Assembly (NCBI GenBank): GCA_016789295.1
Contig: JAEUQL010000266.1
Location: 1-5,719, forward strand
Length of the DNA stretch: 5,719 nt
Direction: 5' to 3'
Source: Blastocatellia bacterium
GTDB taxonomy: Bacteria; Acidobacteriota; Blastocatellia; Chloracidobacteriales; JADJPF01
Positions 5,674 to 5,719 of this stretch are shown piece by piece. The position numbers and the translations under genes were made by a program. Below the pieces are notes generated by a model that had not been told where the DNA came from, searched no databases, and saw only the letters and a list, made by a program, of their open reading frames with translations. The first letter of the stretch is position 1, and every line of letters starts with the position of its first letter.

Positions 5674-5719
5674 ATGAAAATAAAGAGCTTTATCCTAATT
5701 TCCGTACTTCTTCTATCAA
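5674..5719 (+). CDS. N-terminus of a secreted or membrane-anchored protein (cut by window end)
   Basis: An ATG six bases after the caspase-family stop opens a frame that stays open to the window end: MKIKSFILISVLLLS. Two Lys residues followed by an unbroken hydrophobic run are typical of a signal peptide or first membrane segment. No clear Shine-Dalgarno precedes it (only an A-rich stretch), and just 15 codons are visible, so both the gene and its product are uncertain. If real, its spacing suggests co-transcription and coupled translation with the protease gene, making it a candidate partner, substrate or inhibitor (inference). Confidence 0.45.
   Translation, partial: MKIKSFILISVLLLS

Noticed and set aside
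1..5719. CD-NTase, Cas genes, CRISPR repeats, transposase or tRNA that would complete a defence island
   Set aside because: None can be seen on either strand. The defence reading of the caspase gene therefore rests on its own domains only.

Overview
The window is ordinary bacterial DNA of moderately low GC (sampled 60-base lines run from about 27% to 50%). It is densely packed and every gene is on the + strand. It holds five complete genes and one gene cut at each edge, with no RNA gene, mobile element or CRISPR array visible. A complete sigma-54 activator implies a host that uses RpoN. The tandem universal stress proteins, the caspase-family protein and the composition would suit an environmental Gram-negative-type bacterium. 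A deep-branching Cyanobacteriota lineage (Vampirovibrionia/Obscuribacterales-like) is one guess, but the lineage cannot be fixed from this sequence.

Left part (1-1802): three consecutive universal stress protein (UspA-family) genes contribute four Usp domains. The first lacks its 5' end, the second is a single-domain protein and the third is a two-domain fusion. All four domains keep the G-2x-G-9x-G-S/T nucleotide-binding signature. A terminator-like hairpin at 1875-1900 closes this group.

Middle part (1901-4398): a two-gene unit. A 645-residue sigma-54-dependent activator has a helical TPR-like N-terminal sensor region in place of a receiver domain, a fully equipped AAA+ domain and a Fis-type helix-turn-helix. 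Its stop codon overlaps the start codon of a small SRPBCC/START-like (polyketide cyclase/dehydrase-type) protein, so the two are probably translationally coupled. The regulator's targets are unknown. No GG-N10-GC sigma-54 promoter core is seen in any intergenic stretch of the window.

Right part (4399-5719): after a strong imperfect hairpin and a near-consensus sigma-70 promoter comes a 371-residue protein. It joins an intact caspase-type (peptidase C14) domain to a C-terminal region resembling part of a SAVED/CARF nucleotide-sensing domain. This is the most interesting item. It looks like a protease effector switched on by a small signal, as in CBASS or type III CRISPR signalling, but no nucleotide synthase is visible here. 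Six bases after it starts a gene with a signal-peptide or membrane-anchor-like N-terminus, cut by the window end.
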